NCBI RefSeq assembly: GCF_900129235.1
Contig: NZ_FQUV01000001.1
Coordinates: 588,441-652,440 of the forward strand
Source of the DNA: Litoreibacter ascidiaceicola
GTDB taxonomy: Bacteria > Pseudomonadota > Alphaproteobacteria > Rhodobacterales > Rhodobacteraceae
Direction of reading: 5' to 3'
DNA length: 64,000 nt
The translations under genes were made by a program, and so were the position numbers. The notes beneath the pieces were generated by a model that was not told where the DNA came from, did not search any database, and saw only the letters and a program-made list of their open reading frames with translations. This document shows, piece by piece, positions 40,111 through 47,955 of this stretch; within the stretch, counting starts at the first letter, position 1, and each line of letters starts with the position of its first letter.

Positions 40111-40395
40111 TTACTTTACGAAACGCTCGGCAGCGGAGTCGTTGCCCAGAGCGAATTGAGCCTGCACGTTGCGGCTGACATCCGTGCCACCCAGAACGAT
40201 GTTTTGTTCGGCAGCGCTTTCGTTGGCGGAAACGCCGGACCACAAGGCAGCGTTCAGATCGCCTGTGGATGTTTCGCCGACAACGCGCTCTGCGGCGGAA
40301 TCGTTGCCAAGTGCGAAGAAGGCTTGCGGGTTGGATACGTCAGCAAAAGCAGGTGCAGCAGCGGACAGGGCGAGGATTGCGATGATCGTTTTCAT
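40111..40395 (-). CDS. Secreted repeat protein (FALGNDSAAER), 94 aa
   Basis: A 94-residue exported protein. Signal peptide about residues 1-18 (IIAILALSAAAPAFA). The mature part holds two near-identical segments, FFALGNDSAAERVV (near residue 27) and QFALGNDSAAERFV (at the C-terminus), and a diverged middle one (SGVSANESAAEQNI). GGAG lies upstream of the ATG, and a strong terminator follows, so it is an independent transcript. No family name is known to me. It lies between kpsC and ribD; a surface or capsule role is only a guess from position. Confidence 0.85.
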   Translation of the reverse strand: MKTIIAILALSAAAPAFADVSNPQAFFALGNDSAAERVVGETSTGDLNAALWSGVSANESAAEQNIVLGGTDVSRNVQAQFALGNDSAAERFVK

Positions 40396-40573
40396 TGTGT
40401 GTACTCCAAAGTGTTTGTTTGTGTGTCGGCCTGTTGCCGTTTGATGGACCCAATATGAGGCTTCCGCATCTGCGCCTCAACGCTCAAATACATGAAGAAT
40501 ACCATACTTCTGTTTGCACGCGCACAATTTACCTTCGCGTCAGCCCACAGTGTAACGGACGCGTGAGAAGGCG

Positions 40574-40588
40574 CTCACAAACTGTGAG
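40574..40588. repeat. Short palindrome downstream of ribD
   Basis: CTCACA-aac-TGTGAG is a perfect 6-bp inverted repeat 39 bases past the ribD stop. There is no T-run. Possibly a weak mRNA 3' structure or a protein site for the divergent secreted-protein gene. Confidence 0.3.
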
Positions 40589-40626
40589 GCTGTTGAAAGG
40601 TAGGGGTCATTTGGAGGACTCGCGCG

Positions 40627-41733
40627 CTAAACGGCGACTCGCTGCCACCGGTGCATGACGTCTTCGCCCATCCGGCGCGTCTCGACGAGCGCAAACCGGG
40701 GTGCATCCGCCAAAGCGGGGTATTTCAGCCGTCCGAGGCTTGGCAGCCCCTCTGCGCCCAGCATCACACCTGCGGTGAAGCCCACGAGGTGATCGACGAG
40801 GCCTGCCGCCAGCAAAGACGCGGCAAGGGAGCCGCCGCCTTCGCACAGGATGCGGGTCAGGCCCGCCTGTCCAAGGGCGCGCATCGCGTGGGCCATATCA
40901 AGACCGCTTGGTCCCGTCGGAGTTTCAAAGAGCGTCGCACCACGGGCTCCCCAAAAATCCAGCGCCTGTTGCGGTGCCGAAGGGCCGTGGATCAGCCAGA
41001 CCGGCGCGGTGCTGTCATCTTCGGCCAACGGGCCGTGCGTTGGAATGTTCAAGCCAGCGCTGACCGCGATCCGAACCGGCTGGCGGCGATCCCCCATTCC
41101 GCGCAGGGTCAATGAGGGTAGATCTTCGCGCGCAGTGCTGCCGCCCACCATGACGGCGTCATGTCTCGCTCGCAGGGCTTGCACCTGAAGACGGGCTTGG
41201 GGGCCGGTAATCCACTGGCTTTCGCCCGTGGCGGTCGCGATGCGCCCGTCGAAGGACGACGCCAGCTTCAGCGTGACCATGGGTCGCCCTTCGGTGACCC
41301 GCATCAAGAAACCTTGCTGGTCGCGGCGCGCCTGATCTTCAAGAACGCCCGTTACGACCTCGATGCCAGCCTCGCGAAGCATGGCAAGCCCCCTGCCCGA
41401 GACGCGCGGATCAGGGTCACCAGTGGCAACGATCACACACGCAAGCCCCGCCTTGATCAGCGCAGAGGCACAGGGGGATGTTTGGCCTGTATGGGAACAC
41501 GGCTCAAGCGTGACATAGGCGGTGGCACTACGCGCGGCACCTTCCGGTATTTGTGACAGGGCGTGTTGTTCCGCGTGGGGTCGCCCGCCCGCTTGTGTCC
41601 ATCCCCGTGCAAGCAAGTGGCCATCTTTGACGATAACACAGCCCACTGCAGGGTTGGGCCAAGTCTGGCCCAACCCCCGTGTGCCCAGCGACAGCGCCAA
41701 GGCCATCCATCGCTGGTCATCGGGCTGTGTCAT
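40627..41733 (-). CDS. ribD: Bifunctional riboflavin deaminase/reductase RibD
   Basis: A 368-residue two-domain RibD. The N-terminal deaminase has PNPAVGCVIVKDG, HAEQHAL and the zinc motif TLEPCSHTGQTSPCASALI. The C-terminal reductase has LKLASSFDGRIAT, SQWITG, RHDAVMVGGSTAREDLPSLTLR and ILCEGGGSLAASLLAAGLVD. It carries out the second and third steps of riboflavin synthesis. ATG 41733 lies four bases after the nrdR stop, so nrdR-ribD is one operon. In the typical alphaproteobacterial order ribE would follow directly; here capsule genes intervene. Confidence 0.97.
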   Translation of the reverse strand: MTQPDDQRWMALALSLGTRGLGQTWPNPAVGCVIVKDGHLLARGWTQAGGRPHAEQHALSQIPEGAARSATAYVTLEPCSHTGQTSPCASALIKAGLACVIVATGDPDPRVSGRGLAMLREAGIEVVTGVLEDQARRDQQGFLMRVTEGRPMVTLKLASSFDGRIATATGESQWITGPQARLQVQALRARHDAVMVGGSTAREDLPSLTLRGMGDRRQPVRIAVSAGLNIPTHGPLAEDDSTAPVWLIHGPSAPQQALDFWGARGATLFETPTGPSGLDMAHAMRALGQAGLTRILCEGGGSLAASLLAAGLVDHLVGFTAGVMLGAEGLPSLGRLKYPALADAPRFALVETRRMGEDVMHRWQRVAV

Positions 41734-41737
41734 GGTG

Positions 41738-42205
41738 TCAGTCGTCTTTGCCGATTGGCGGGCGAAGCTCGTGGACGAAGTCCTCGAAATCATCCGCAGC
41801 CTGGAAGTTTTTGTAGACCGACGCAAAACGCACATAGGCGACCGTGTCGATGCGGGCCAGCGCTTCCATCACGATCTCGCCGATGGCGGTGGACTGGATG
41901 TCGGTCTCGCCCATGCTTTCCAGACGGCGCACGATGCCGGAAATCATCTGGTCGATCCGCTCCGGATCGACGGGACGTTTCTGCATGGAGATACGAATGG
42001 AGCGTTCCAGCTTGTCGCGGTCGAAATCTTCGCGTTTGCCGGAGGATTTGATAACCACCAAATCGCGCAGCTGCACACGTTCATAGGTGGTGAAACGGCC
42101 CCCGCAAGCCGGACAGAACCGGCGGCGGCGGATTGCCACGTGATCTTCGGCGGGACGGGAGTCCTTCACCTGGGTGTCTACATTACCGCAAAATGGACAG
42201 CGCAT
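41738..42205 (-). CDS. nrdR: Transcriptional repressor NrdR
   Basis: A 155-residue NrdR, a zinc-ribbon and ATP-cone repressor of ribonucleotide reductase genes. The zinc ribbon is [36 protein letters not shown]. The ATP cone is [31 protein letters not shown]. The family's VYRFASVY-like end appears as [17 protein letters not shown] precedes the ATG. A DnaA-type box (TTATCCACA) lies 43 bases upstream. Followed at four bases by ribD. Confidence 0.97.
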   Translation of the reverse strand: MRCPFCGNVDTQVKDSRPAEDHVAIRRRRFCPACGGRFTTYERVQLRDLVVIKSSGKREDFDRDKLERSIRISMQKRPVDPERIDQMISGIVRRLESMGETDIQSTAIGEIVMEALARIDTVAYVRFASVYKNFQAADDFEDFVHELRPPIGKDD

Positions 42206-42236
42206 CGTTGTTTTCCCTCTATCCTCAGCCTGGGTG

Positions 42237-42256
42237 TTATCCCCCAGTTATCCACA
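42237..42256. promoter_or_regulatory. DnaA-box-like sequences upstream of nrdR
   Basis: GTTATCCCCC followed by AGTTATCCACA. The second contains a perfect TTATCCACA (42248-42256), the consensus DnaA box. The first is a one-mismatch relative. They lie in the nrdR promoter region. A single perfect box can occur by chance. Confidence 0.4.
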
Positions 42257-42311
42257 GGCACTATAGGCAGTCCGCTACAGTTTGGGTAGTGGGGAAATCA
42301 CCCCCCAAAGC

Positions 42312-42728
42312 CTAGTGAGACAGATGCGCCACGACCTGCCTTTGATGCGGATGGTCGCGGTGCTCGAACAGGTAAAGGCCCTGCCATGTACCCAAGGCCA
42401 GTTGCCCCTGCTGCACAGGAATACCCAGCGACACCGGCATCATCGCGGCCTTGATATGCGCGGGCATGTCGTCGGGGCCTTCATAGGTGTGGGTCAGGTA
42501 AGACATGGCCGGATCGGTCGTGGGCGGCACCAGACGCGCGAAGAAGTTATGCAGGTCAGTTTGCACCTCGGGGTCGGCATTTTCCTGAATAAGCAGCGAG
42601 CACGAGGTATGGCGCACGAACAGCGTGAGCAGCCCGTCTTTGACGGGTTGCTTGGCGAGCCAGCCCTGCACATCGCGGGTGAATTCGTACAGGCCCTGCC
42701 CTTGGGTGGAGATGGTGAATGTGGTCAT
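42312..42728 (-). CDS. YjbQ family protein (UPF0047)
   Basis: A 138-residue protein of the YjbQ/UPF0047 family, sometimes annotated as secondary thiamine-phosphate synthase. Seen: FVRHTSCSLLIQENADPEVQTDL with the conserved metal-binding His, FFARLVPP, the SYLHTYEGPDDMPAHIKAAMM segment (here YLTHTYEG), and GTWQGLYLFEHRDHPHQRQVVAHL. Its start overlaps the preceding gene stop by four bases (ATGA). The in vivo role is unclear. Confidence 0.93.
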   Translation of the reverse strand: MTTFTISTQGQGLYEFTRDVQGWLAKQPVKDGLLTLFVRHTSCSLLIQENADPEVQTDLHNFFARLVPPTTDPAMSYLTHTYEGPDDMPAHIKAAMMPVSLGIPVQQGQLALGTWQGLYLFEHRDHPHQRQVVAHLSH

Positions 42729-44374
42729 TGCGGCTCCAAGTGACCTTTGTAGTGCACGATCAACGCCCCGTTGGGCAAGCTGAGGCGCACGTCAAACCGG
42801 AAACGGCCTTCGGCATCCACGCTCTCGCGCGTCTCGCTGATCGGGGTGAGGAAGCGCGGGATCGGGATAATTCCGAAGGCACGGCCGTTGGTGACAGGAA
42901 AAAGCAGCTCACCATTGCTCACCGTCAGATCAAGCCCGAAGGTCAGGGGGCCGAACGTCTCGGTCATACCCGTGAGCGGATCGTAGCGCAGGACGGAGCG
43001 GAAAGTTTTGCCGCCCATATCGCGCGTCCATTTTTCGGACTGCCCGTCGGCCACAATCTCGACCTTGGCTGGCACCTGACCGCCCTTGAGCGGGAACCCA
43101 CCGCAGATGGCGGCGATCTTGCCAAGGAGCGTGGTGGCCGTCTCGATATTCGCTACCCCCTTGAACCGCGTCACATGCGCCGGACTATGCAACGCCTTCA
43201 CGGGCTGGAGTAGCTCGTCGAAATCTGCGCTCAGCGCTTGCGCGAAAATCGGGGTCAGGTCGCGGTCCCGCCGCTCGAACCTTGCATGAATGGTCGCCAG
43301 CTGCGCTTCGGCCTCCGCACGGGTGAATGCCGCCAAGGCGGGGCGCGCGCCAGCGACCACTCGACCGGAGAGGAGTTGATCCAGCAGGATCGCGGCGGGT
43401 TGCACGGGTGTCTTGGGGCCGTGGCCATCAGGGATGATCATGTCCCAGACGCGTTCTTGACGGATGCCAACTGCGCTGCCCTGAACGCGCACACGCATAC
43501 CACCTGCGTCGGAGCCAAACCCTAGAAACTGGTTGGACAGCGCAAGCAGCGGTTTCGAAAGACGGTCCAGCGAGGTGACGCCAAAGGCGGGAACGATATA
43601 GCGCGCAACGCTCAAGGCGCGGTGGAACAGCGGCAACTCCAGCCCAGCGCGTGCCGTGACAGTCGCTGCGTTGAAATACTGCGGAAACAGGGCGGCATCC
43701 GGCGTGTTCACCAGTGCCGCGAGGCGCGGCTTCAGCTTGGTGTCGCCAACCTGCGGTGCCACGCGGGTGCTGTCGGCCCAGCCATAGGCAGTCTCGATCC
43801 GTCCGCCACGCCGGCGCGGGAACGGCCTGCCCACCTGCCCCAAGATCGCCTGCATGACAGACAGGCCACGCGGGGTTTTGTTGCCCGGAACGATGGAGGT
43901 CTCAATGAGCTCGATGTCGTCAAGCCCGACGCTTAAATCCGCAGCAATGGCGGAGGACAAAGCGGGCGTCGTCGACGCCCCCGACCAAGCGCAAAGGCCC
44001 TTTTCCTTTGCCAAGACGTCCAGAGCCGTGATCCCCGCCACAAACTCCGCGCCATCGGCGATGTCCAAGTAATGTGCGCCCGCGTTCAACACGGCCTCGG
44101 CAAAGGCATAAGGTGCTGTACCGTAGTTTTGAAACGGACCGGAGCAGTCGATGACAGCGAATGGCTCAAGTTGCGTCAGCGCGGCCGCCACCGCCTTCAA
44201 ATCCGTGCGGTCAAACGCCAGCGGCGAGGCCCCCAGTTCTGAAGCCAACGGAGTGAGCGTGCTCAGGCTGCGGCCTGCTACGGTCAGGGCGATATCGTCG
44301 CGTGTGCTCAATTGGCGGGCAAGATGTCCACCGAACAATCCGGTGGCCCCGAGAAGGAGGACGGGTTCAGGCAA
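42725..44374 (-). CDS. Saccharopine dehydrogenase-like protein with DUF4166-type C-terminus
   Basis: A protein of about 549 residues. The N-terminal NAD(P)-binding Rossmann domain opens VLLLGATGLFGGHLARQLST and continues AVIDCSGPFQNYGTAPYAFAEAVLNAGAHYLDIADGAEF, the saccharopine dehydrogenase-like (trans-acting enoyl reductase) pattern. The C-terminal 200 residues (from PIFAQALSADFDELLQPVKALH) resemble DUF4166. I choose TTG 44374, eight bases after AGGA; ATG 44392 is an alternative with no ribosome site. It overlaps the DCC-family gene slightly and is coupled to YjbQ. Substrate unknown. Confidence 0.87.
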   Translation of the reverse strand: MPEPVLLLGATGLFGGHLARQLSTRDDIALTVAGRSLSTLTPLASELGASPLAFDRTDLKAVAAALTQLEPFAVIDCSGPFQNYGTAPYAFAEAVLNAGAHYLDIADGAEFVAGITALDVLAKEKGLCAWSGASTTPALSSAIAADLSVGLDDIELIETSIVPGNKTPRGLSVMQAILGQVGRPFPRRRGGRIETAYGWADSTRVAPQVGDTKLKPRLAALVNTPDAALFPQYFNAATVTARAGLELPLFHRALSVARYIVPAFGVTSLDRLSKPLLALSNQFLGFGSDAGGMRVRVQGSAVGIRQERVWDMIIPDGHGPKTPVQPAAILLDQLLSGRVVAGARPALAAFTRAEAEAQLATIHARFERRDRDLTPIFAQALSADFDELLQPVKALHSPAHVTRFKGVANIETATTLLGKIAAICGGFPLKGGQVPAKVEIVADGQSEKWTRDMGGKTFRSVLRYDPLTGMTETFGPLTFGLDLTVSNGELLFPVTNGRAFGIIPIPRFLTPISETRESVDAEGRFRFDVRLSLPNGALIVHYKGHLEPQ

Positions 44375-44843
44375 GAAAGCGATCCTGCACATCCGGCGTT
44401 GGCACAAGGCACGCATCGGTCTTGCCGAACACAGCGTAGCGGTTGCGCGCGATGCGGTTGTAAAGCCAGTCGGCAACAGGGCGCGGCAGAATCCGCACCA
44501 CTTGGGCGACGCGCCATACACCGCCAAGCGCACCCATTGCGGCGGCGAACGCATCGAGCTTGGTATAAATGCGACCGTCCACGATGACGACATTCGTATC
44601 GTAATCCGCGGATTTCAGGCCAAGATGAGCATAGAGCGCCTCTCCCAGTTCGGATTGGGCAATCACGAATTTGAACCGTCCGGCATGGTCATGCTTGAGC
44701 ATGAATTTCAGAAACCCCGAACACAGCACGCAGACGCCATCAAACACGACCACATCCGCGCCTTGGGTCAGCGCGGTCACATGGAAGTCAGGATCAAACT
44801 GTGCCATATCAAACAGATAGGGTGCCACACGCAGCATTTGCAT
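44367..44843 (-). CDS. DCC (DUF393) thiol-disulfide family protein
   Basis: A 158-residue protein of the DCC family. The defining motif is VVVFDGVCVLCSGFLKFMLKHD (D-G-x-C-x-L-C). A later FGKTDACLVPTPDVQDRF matches the family's C-terminal end. DCC proteins are predicted thioredoxin-fold thiol-disulfide oxidoreductases; the partner is unknown. A Met 12 codons in (44807) is a possible start. The last eight bases overlap the TTG start of the saccharopine dehydrogenase-like gene, so the genes are an operon. Confidence 0.92.
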   Translation of the reverse strand: MQMLRVAPYLFDMAQFDPDFHVTALTQGADVVVFDGVCVLCSGFLKFMLKHDHAGRFKFVIAQSELGEALYAHLGLKSADYDTNVVIVDGRIYTKLDAFAAAMGALGGVWRVAQVVRILPRPVADWLYNRIARNRYAVFGKTDACLVPTPDVQDRFLA

Positions 44844-44861
44844 GTGGGGCGGTGTCGCAGG

Positions 44862-45353
44862 TCACTTGCAATCATCCCACGCAAAGGACGCAGGGTCATA
44901 GCACAGCCCTGCTGCCTCGCGCATGGCATAGAGCGCGTCGATATTGGTCACCACGCTTCCCGCATCGCACTGCACGGACGCGATATGTTGTCCGCTTTGG
45001 AACACCTCGACCCCACCCCTGACCTGCGCGTTTTCCGGAGTGCGATCAACGGCACTTGAGACCTCGTAGGTATACGCCCCGTTGTCCAAGGTCACCGCTT
45101 CCCAAATGGCCGAGCCAACACCGGGCCAAGGGGTGTAGCCGACCTGCCGGACCGTACGGACCAGTTCAAGGTCGGGAGACCCGCCCACTTTGCCGAACCT
45201 GTAAAGAACGCTCGCGCCATCCGTACAGAGGTCCAAGGCTTTAGCACCTTTACCGGTGGTGCAGCTCACGAGGGTGGTCATGTTGGGCGAGCAGTCGGCG
45301 ACCGCGCTGGCCGGAAGGCAGAGTGCAAATGTAAAGATCAGGTGACTGCGCAT
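44862..45353 (-). CDS. Secreted cysteine-rich hypothetical protein, 163 aa
   Basis: A 163-residue exported protein. Signal peptide about residues 1-19 (LIFTFALCLPASAVA), mature start ADCSPNM. Six cysteines occur in the mature part (DCSPN, LVSCTTG, DLCTDG, VQCDAG, LCYDPAS, WDDCK), enough for three disulfides. The core is beta-rich (ASVLYRFGKVGGSPDLELVRTVRQVGYTPWPGVGSAIWEAVTLDNGAYTYEV). I recognise no family. It is 18 bases upstream of the DCC-family gene on the same strand, a thiol-disulfide protein, which may be meaningful or chance. Confidence 0.82.
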   Translation of the reverse strand: MRSHLIFTFALCLPASAVADCSPNMTTLVSCTTGKGAKALDLCTDGASVLYRFGKVGGSPDLELVRTVRQVGYTPWPGVGSAIWEAVTLDNGAYTYEVSSAVDRTPENAQVRGGVEVFQSGQHIASVQCDAGSVVTNIDALYAMREAAGLCYDPASFAWDDCK

Positions 45354-45459
45354 GGTGGATGCTCCAATGGCTGCAGGCCCTGCATATCAGCCTGCTTGAT
45401 TTCGGTCAAAGTCGCAGGCTTGGTGCAGGCATAGGCTACCTGAAAAGGAGGACACGATC

Positions 45460-45777
45460 ATGACGACAACAGCCCAATACAAGACCAAGCTACTGGCACG
45501 CCGCGCCGAATTAGTCGAACGCAGCGAAGAGGTAGAGGCCGAGCTGGACGCGCATAATTCCAAGGACTGGGAAGAACTGGCAGTTGAGCGCGAAACCGAC
45601 GAGGTGCTGGAAGGCCTTGGCAACAACGCCGCTGCCGAAATCATCCGCATCGACGCAGCCCTGAAGCGGATCGAAGAAGGCCAGTTCGGCTTTTGCGTCA
45701 AATGCGATGACCAGATCAGCGCGGAGCGGTTGGAGCTTTTGCCCTACACCCCGTTTTGCCGCGACTGCGCCAAGTGA
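45460..45777 (+). CDS. TraR/DksA-type zinc-finger protein
   Basis: A 105-residue DksA-like regulator. A coiled-coil forms residues about 5-75 (KTKLLARRAELVERSEEVEAEL then AAEIIRIDAALKRIEEGQFGF). The C4 zinc finger is FCVKCDDQISAERLELLPYTPFCRDCAK. DksA relatives bind RNA polymerase's secondary channel and act with ppGpp. This one is shorter than E. coli DksA and lacks the usual N-terminal extension. The start has AAGGAGG nine bases upstream. It is convergent with rpoD, followed by several hairpins. Confidence 0.92.
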   Translation: MTTTAQYKTKLLARRAELVERSEEVEAELDAHNSKDWEELAVERETDEVLEGLGNNAAAEIIRIDAALKRIEEGQFGFCVKCDDQISAERLELLPYTPFCRDCAK

Positions 45778-45785
45778 GCCGGCCG

Positions 45786-45831
45786 CAGACTTTCGAGGAA
45801 AGTCTGGACTCAAATCCTCTTGGAGGATTTG
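45786..45831 (+). repeat. Two tandem hairpins downstream of the DksA-like gene
   Basis: CAGACTTT-cgagg-AAAGTCTG (45786-45806) and CAAATCCTC-ttg-GAGGATTTG (45811-45831), both perfect stems, lie eight bases past the stop codon. They probably shape the mRNA 3' end before the terminator. Confidence 0.5.
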
Positions 45832-45844
45832 TCGCCCTGATCGA

Positions 45845-45878
45845 ACAAAAGCGCCCCGCAGGGCGCTTTTGTTTTATT
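45845..45878 (+). terminator. Intrinsic terminator between DksA-like gene and rpoD
   Basis: ACAAAAGCGCCC (45845-45856), loop CGCA, and GGGCGCTTTTGT (45861-45872) form a perfect 12-bp stem, then TTTATT. It works best on the plus strand; its symmetry also allows use by rpoD, whose stop codon is two bases away. Confidence 0.85.
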
Positions 45879-47856
45879 GATCCAAGAAGCTGCGTAGTTT
45901 GCGTGACCGCGACGGGTGCTTGAGCTTTCGCAGCGCTTTCGCCTCAATCTGGCGAATACGCTCGCGGGTCACAGAGAACTGCTGCCCCACTTCTTCCAGC
46001 GTGTGGTCGGTGTTCATCCCGATCCCGAACCGCATCCGCAGAACTCGTTCTTCGCGCGGCGTCAGGGACGACAGCACACGGGTTGTGGTCTCTTTGAGGT
46101 TTTCCTGAATGGCGCTGTCCAAAGGCAGCACCGCATTCTTGTCCTCGATGAAATCGCCAAGCTGTGAATCTTCCTCGTCGCCGATTGGCGTCTCGAGGCT
46201 GATCGGCTCTTTCGCGATCTTCATCACCTTGCGCACTTTTTCGAGCGGCATTTGCAGCTTCTCGGCCAATTCTTCCGGCGTCGGCTCGCGGCCGATTTCG
46301 TGAAGCATCTGGCGACCGGTGCGGACCAGCTTGTTGATCGTCTCGATCATGTGAACCGGAATACGAATGGTGCGGGCTTGGTCGGCAATCGAGCGGGTGA
46401 TCGCCTGACGGATCCACCAAGTCGCATAGGTCGAGAACTTGTAGCCGCGACGGTATTCGAACTTGTCCACGGCCTTCATCAGGCCAATGTTGCCCTCTTG
46501 GATGAGATCAAGGAATTGCAGGCCGCGATTGGTGTATTTCTTGGCGATGGAGATCACGAGGCGAAGGTTGGCCTCGACCATTTCCTTCTTGGCCTGACGG
46601 GCTTCTTTCTCGCCCTTCTGGACCTGCTGCACGATGCGGCGGAATTCGGTAATGTCGACGCCGACATACTGACCGACTTGGGCCATCTCGGCGCGCAGGT
46701 CTTCAACCTTCTCGCGGGAGCGTTCGATCAGCGCAGTCCAGCCACGACCGGTTTTCGCAGTGATGCGTTCGACCCAGCCGGGGTCCAGCTCGTAGCCGCG
46801 ATATTCGTCGATAAACTCGCGACGGTTGATGCGGGCTTGGTCGGCCAGTTTCACCATGCTCGAGTCGATGGACATGATGCGGCGGTTGATGCCGTAAAGC
46901 TGGTCGATCAGCGCTTCGATACGGTTGTTGTGCAGGTGAAGCGAGTTCACCATCGTCACGATTTCCGTCCGCAGCGCCTGATACGCGCCCTCTTCCTTCT
47001 TGGAGAAGGTGTCGTCGTGGTTGATCGCCGCCGAAATCCGCAGGTCCTGCATATCGGCCAGCTTCAGATAGTCGTTGGCGATGATGTCGAGAGTTTCGAG
47101 CACGCGCGGCTTAAGTGCGGCCTCCATCGCGGCAAGCGACATGTTTGCTTGCTCGTCCTCATCCTCGTCATCGTCGTCTTCTTTGGCAATCGGGTTGCCA
47201 TCGGCATCGAGCTCCTGCGCATCGTCGCCAGATTTGGCGTCACCGCCTGCGGGGGTCGCGACGACAGCTTCGGTAACTTCGCCCTCTTCTTCGAGCGTGT
47301 TGCCAAATGTGGTCTCAAGATCAATCACGTCGCGCAGCAAAATGTCCTCGGACAACAGCTCGTCGCGCCAGATGGTGATCGCTTGGAAGGTCAGCGGGCT
47401 TTCGCAAAGCCCCGCGATCATGGTGTTGCGACCTGCTTCGATGCGCTTGGCGATGGCGATTTCGCCTTCGCGGGACAAAAGCTCGACAGATCCCATTTCG
47501 CGCAGATACATACGGACAGGATCGTCGGTGCGGTCCAGAACTTCCGTTGTCGACGAGGACAGCACCACATCCTTGGAGGCATTGTTAACCTCGACCAGAT
47601 CTTTGGTAGAGCCGTCGTCCTCGGCCTCTTCTTCTTCGATAATGTTGATGCCCATTTCGGACAGCATCGACATCACGTCTTCGATTTGCTCGGACGCAAC
47701 CTGATCGGGCGGAAGCACCTGGTTGAGTTGTTCGTAAGTGATGTAGCCGCGCACCCGCGCCTCGGCGATCATCTTCTTGACGGCGGCTTGGCTCATATCG
47801 AGGCCCGCTGCTGCATCCTCGCGCGCTTGCGTCTGATCGTCGGTGTCTTTGGCCAT
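45874..47856 (-). CDS. rpoD: RNA polymerase primary sigma factor RpoD
   Basis: A 660-residue housekeeping sigma-70. Region 1.1 is at the start ([27 protein letters not shown]), region 1.2 in [32 protein letters not shown], and the long non-conserved region contains an acidic run (DDDDEDEDE). Region 2 reads [60 protein letters not shown], and region 4 ends with [27 protein letters not shown] precedes the ATG. It is 99 bases downstream of dnaG. Five GANTC sites lie in its promoter region. Confidence 0.98.
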   Translation of the reverse strand: MAKDTDDQTQAREDAAAGLDMSQAAVKKMIAEARVRGYITYEQLNQVLPPDQVASEQIEDVMSMLSEMGINIIEEEEAEDDGSTKDLVEVNNASKDVVLSSSTTEVLDRTDDPVRMYLREMGSVELLSREGEIAIAKRIEAGRNTMIAGLCESPLTFQAITIWRDELLSEDILLRDVIDLETTFGNTLEEEGEVTEAVVATPAGGDAKSGDDAQELDADGNPIAKEDDDDEDEDEQANMSLAAMEAALKPRVLETLDIIANDYLKLADMQDLRISAAINHDDTFSKKEEGAYQALRTEIVTMVNSLHLHNNRIEALIDQLYGINRRIMSIDSSMVKLADQARINRREFIDEYRGYELDPGWVERITAKTGRGWTALIERSREKVEDLRAEMAQVGQYVGVDITEFRRIVQQVQKGEKEARQAKKEMVEANLRLVISIAKKYTNRGLQFLDLIQEGNIGLMKAVDKFEYRRGYKFSTYATWWIRQAITRSIADQARTIRIPVHMIETINKLVRTGRQMLHEIGREPTPEELAEKLQMPLEKVRKVMKIAKEPISLETPIGDEEDSQLGDFIEDKNAVLPLDSAIQENLKETTTRVLSSLTPREERVLRMRFGIGMNTDHTLEEVGQQFSVTRERIRQIEAKALRKLKHPSRSRKLRSFLDQ

Positions 47857-47885
47857 GAAATGCCTCCAAAAAAGCGCCTAGGGGT

Positions 47886-47932
47886 GATTCGCGCGAATCT
47901 ACTCGAATCAATAGCGCGAATCAGAGTGATTC
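47886..47932. promoter_or_regulatory. Cluster of five GANTC (CcrM) sites before rpoD
   Basis: GATTC at 47886, GAATC at 47895, 47905 and 47918, and GATTC at 47928, all within 47 bases. They include a perfect palindrome GATTCGCGCGAATC and an inverted repeat GCGAATCA-gag-TGATTCGC. Alphaproteobacterial CcrM methylates GANTC. Position is the rpoD promoter region. Confidence 0.6.
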
Positions 47933-47955
47933 GCACGTCGGTTTATATGCGGAGC

